Source: Megamerina dolium
Taxonomy: Eukaryota > Arthropoda > Insecta > Diptera > Megamerinidae
Direction of reading: 5' to 3'
Length of the DNA stretch: 64,000 nt
NCBI GenBank assembly: GCA_963854835.1
Contig: OY978525.1
Span: 68,128,907 to 68,192,906, forward strand
The notes beneath the pieces were generated by a model. That model saw nothing but the letters and a program-made list of their open reading frames with translations. It made no database searches and had not been told where the DNA came from. Made by a program: the position numbers and the translations under genes. Position 1 is the stretch's first letter, and each line of letters starts with the position of its first letter. This document shows, piece after piece, positions 61,111 through 64,000 of this stretch.

Positions 61111-62130
61111 TGCTCCAAATCATTAGCTACAACCTACAACTAATAGCTACCTGAGTACTCGAAAAGCGCTGCTCACATAATACCGCAATATTAGAGCTAT
61201 CGCAGTGCTCTAAGTGTGTAACATCGGTTCCTAATGCAGCGCACCCGAAATCTGCCCATCAAAAGGAAAAGGTGTACGAGGGCATTAGATTGCGTACTCA
61301 ACTTCGCGCAGACCATGTGAAGCACGATCGCCGTGAACACAGGTATGCGGAGGAAATGATTCTGCTGCGAAGCAACTAAGGCAAGAAAAGGGCAGCGATT
61401 GCCCAAATAAGGAGAGATAATGTCCCCATATGCCAGCACCAGCACAAAACGGTGACAACTGCGAGGTCTCCAAATATACATACACCACCCCAAGGCAGCG
61501 TCGGATGTATTGGCAAGAAGGTTTAACAACGAACTCTTGGATGTTGAGTTCATTTAAGAACCATGGGTAAACCAAGGAGCTATTAAGGGACTCCAAAACA
61601 CAAATGGTAAGCTAATATATGCTAATAATGTTGCTCTTCCTAGAGCGGAGATGTTACTTAATAAAAAACTTAATTTTCTGCCTATCTTGCAGTTCATCAT
61701 TGACGACCTTGTGGCTATCTGCGCAGAAGTACCAACCAGCAGGTGCGCGCATGAGGTGATTCTCGCATCAGCATATATACCTGGAGATACAGACAGTATT
61801 TCAACTAGGGAAGTAATAGCATTAACGGAATACTGCCAACAGAGGTATCTTCGTTGGATTCTCTGTTCGATGCGAACGCCCATCACATGACCTGGGAGAG
61901 TACAGATAACAACGAAAGAGGTGAGTACCAACTTGAGTTTCTTCTTAGACATAGCATTTCCATACTAAATAGGGGTGATGAACCAACATTCGTGAATGCT
62001 ATCAGACAGGAGGTTTAGACCTTACTCTCTCTAGTAATAATGTTATGTCTGAAATACTAAATTGGCATGTCTCTCAGGAGGTATATATGTCGGATCATAT
62101 GCATATAAGGTTCGACCTAGATGCTTCTGA
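61111..62130 (+). pseudogene. LINE 5 endonuclease remains
   Basis: After a variable ORF1 end, words of the endonuclease occur: HHPKAASDVLARRF, EPWVNQGAIKGL, VILASAYIPGDTDS, and in other frames CDANAHHMTWGS and RGEYQLEFLL, then NWHVSQEVYMSDHMHIRFD. The catalytic-site words (EPW, DAN, SDH) survive but are scattered over three frames. Confidence 0.7.
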
Positions 62131-64000
62131 TACCCAAACGTCAATTTACAGAAACCCTAGAAATATAAACTGGGATGTTTTTCATGTCCATTTAAAACTG
62201 GACGTTAACCACTCAGATTTTCAAATTGCTCAAACATCACAAAGGCCTTCCATGAGGGTTGTCCAGCAAACATGCGGAAATTGCATAGGACAGTTTTTTG
62301 GTGGAACAAAACACTTATGGACTAAGAAAAGAGGCTAGAAGGTTATTCAATAAAGCAAAAGAAACAGGAAACTGGGTGTAGTACAAGTCTGCTTTAACTA
62401 ACTTTAACAAAGAATTGTGGAAATCTAACAGAGCTACGTGGAGAGAACTTTGTGACGAGATTGAGAGTCTTCCAAAAGCCGTCCGTCTACAAAAAGCCTT
62501 ACGAAAAGGTCACTCGAATGGCATATGTACCCTGAAAAATTGAACGTACACGAAAAATCCGGGTGAGATCAGCAAACTTTTACTGGATACTCACTTCCCG
62601 TGTAATTCTCTGTTCTTTGAACATCCAACACTTGTTGATACAGTTATCAGCACCAAAACTGAAGACAGAAAACTAGTGCACAATATGTTCCATAATAAAC
62701 GAGTACAATAGGCTATTTCATCCTTTAGTCCATACAAATCTCCGGGGTCGGACGGGATTTACCCTTGTTTACTACAGCAAGGAGCTAGTTACATAGTCCC
62801 TTCACTGACCCAACTATACAGAGCTAGTATACTCTACCTAAAAGATGGGCGGAGGTCAAGGTGGTGTTTATTCCAAAGGCAGGGGAAAAACCCGAACAAT
62901 TGCCTAAATCCTATAGATCTATTAGTCTCAGCTCATTTTCCCATAAAACAATGGAAAAGATATTAGATCAGCGCATTAGGGAAAATAACCTTGTTAATTT
63001 CCCTTTACACAAATCCAATTTGCCTACCAATGTGGCGAATGCACTGATACAGCAATTCACAACCTTAAGCTAGTTATTGAAAAAAATATTGAATTCAAGC
63101 AAATAGCTCGGTATGCATTCATTAATATCTCTTGACAACACTTTATACGAGGCCATTAATAACGTCCTCTGTCTAAAAGTAGTATAGCCACTTATAATTA
63201 GATGGATTTTATCCATGTTAAAATCTAGAATTTTTCTTGTCGAACTTGGTGGATCACTAAAGTCTATTATAGCCATAAGAGGGTTCCCTCAAGGGGCGTC
63301 ATCTCTGCTCTTCTTGGACTTTTGTTATAGATGAACTCCTCCACAAACTAAACAATTTAGGACTTACTACTCAAGACTACACAGATGACCTAATGGTATA
63401 TATGTAGTGGCTGGCCTGAACACACCTTATTGGAAAGCATGCAACAGGGCCTAAAATGTATTAACAAATGGTGCAAAGAAAAGGGACTTGATATCAATCC
63501 ACTAAAAATTGCACTAATGCCATTCACAAGAAAAAGGAATATTAAGTTATTAGGTCCAACATTGAATAGTACTACTTTACAATTCTTCAATGAAACGAAC
63601 TATCTTGGAGTAATCCTAGACAAAACGCTAACATGGAACTCGCATTTAAAGAAAATCACAACCAAAGCTACGATACCCGGGCATTCTTTGCCTGTTCGAG
63701 GCTTTTTGGGGTTTAAATCATAAAATGACATACTGGACTTTCACCACTGTCATAAAACTAATTGTCACTTATGCAAGTCTCGCATGGTGGCCAAAAGTTA
63801 GACAAAGAAAGGAAGCAACATAATTTAAAAAGCTGCTTAGTCTCACTTGTGTTGGCGTCACGGGGGCAATGAAAACTTACCCTACCGATGCTAAGGGAGT
63901 ACTTCTCCACATCGCACCACTTCCTATCCAAATTGAAAAGGAAGCCTGCCTCTCAGCCTTAAGGTTGAGATCTAACTGGGCACTTAAAAGTTCTAGAAAA
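62131..64000 (+). pseudogene. LINE 5 reverse transcriptase, partial
   Basis: SFSPYKSPGSDGIYPCLLQQ, frame 62861-63073 (MVFIPKAGEKPEQLPKSYRS), EAINNVLCL, RGFPQGASS (RT motif B) and DYTDDLMVY (motif C as YTDD) appear in order. Then frame 63430-63723 gives CKEKGLDINPLKIALMPFTR and NYLGVILDKTLTWNSHLKK, the thumb. The end VGVTGAMKTYPTDAKGVLLH leads towards RNase H outside the window. Frameshifts are frequent. Confidence 0.75.

Larger units (their letters stand above)
60186..64000 (+). mobile_element. LINE 5, decayed LOA-like LINE, cut by the window end
   Basis: ORF1 and ORF2 relics in the same order as LINE 1 and LINE 2, full of frameshifts, continuing beyond 64000. Its sequence differs from LINE 2 and LINE 4 enough to count as a separate family. 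Confidence 0.75.

Overview
The window is repeat-dense DNA from an animal nuclear genome, most likely a dipteran. The supporting signs are R1-, jockey- and LOA-type LINEs, a rosa-like DD41D mariner relative, BEL/Pao and Ty3/gypsy elements, AT-rich composition and long (TA)n arrays. A tephritid fruit fly is my best guess; this is inference, not proof. I see no host gene, rRNA gene, functional tRNA gene or CRISPR array. Nearly everything is transposable-element sequence, much of it nested, and target-site duplications (TSDs) let the order of several insertions be read.

Layout. 1-1.2 kb: AT-rich, unassigned. 1.2-3.6 kb: a Polinton-type integrase relic split by an RTE-like LINE 3' end and a DD41D transposon, then a mariner N-terminal relic. 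3.8-6.6 kb: two tRNA-derived SINEs around an R1-like LINE relic that itself carries an LTR fragment. 7.6-14.4 kb: gypsy-1 copy 1 (pol, 3' region, LTR), broken by a mariner end, a (TA)n array and LINE 3, which carries SINE 3. 13.6-16.9 kb: a 1,678-bp tandem duplication. 14.4-36.1 kb: gypsy-1 copy 2, whose post-integrase part is opened by LINE 1 (17.6-22.9 kb), gag-integrase element G1 (23.3-27.2 kb), SINE 4 and LINE 2 (29.5-35.0 kb) before its own LTR at 35.4-36.1 kb. 36.3-55.3 kb: a G-family relic, then a jockey-type LINE split by a Tc1 relic, an 11.4-kb BEL element (holding G2, a copied 1.83-kb segment and a deleted mariner) and G3. 55.7-64 kb: another RTE end and two decayed LOA-like LINEs, one carrying SINE 5 and the other leaving the window.

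The most notable system is the G family (G1, G2, G3). It has 438-bp LTRs, a primer-binding site matching tRNA-Leu and a polypurine tract, but its internal ORF is one continuous Gag-integrase protein. The ORF runs SAP domain, coiled coil, capsid, two zinc knuckles, H2C2 finger, DD35E integrase. Protease, reverse transcriptase and RNase H are absent. G1 and G3 share the same internal junction. G3 has an intact 982-codon frame, LTRs that look identical, and a 4-bp TSD, so this reduced form appears to have moved recently, presumably using RT supplied in trans.

A second theme is a tRNA-derived SINE family with five copies, at least three flanked by recognisable TSDs. A third is structural rearrangement: the 1,678-bp tandem duplication, and a 1.83-kb segment copied 6,818 bp away whose junction coincides with an LTR terminus. 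All positions and similarities were read by eye; no alignment or database search was run.
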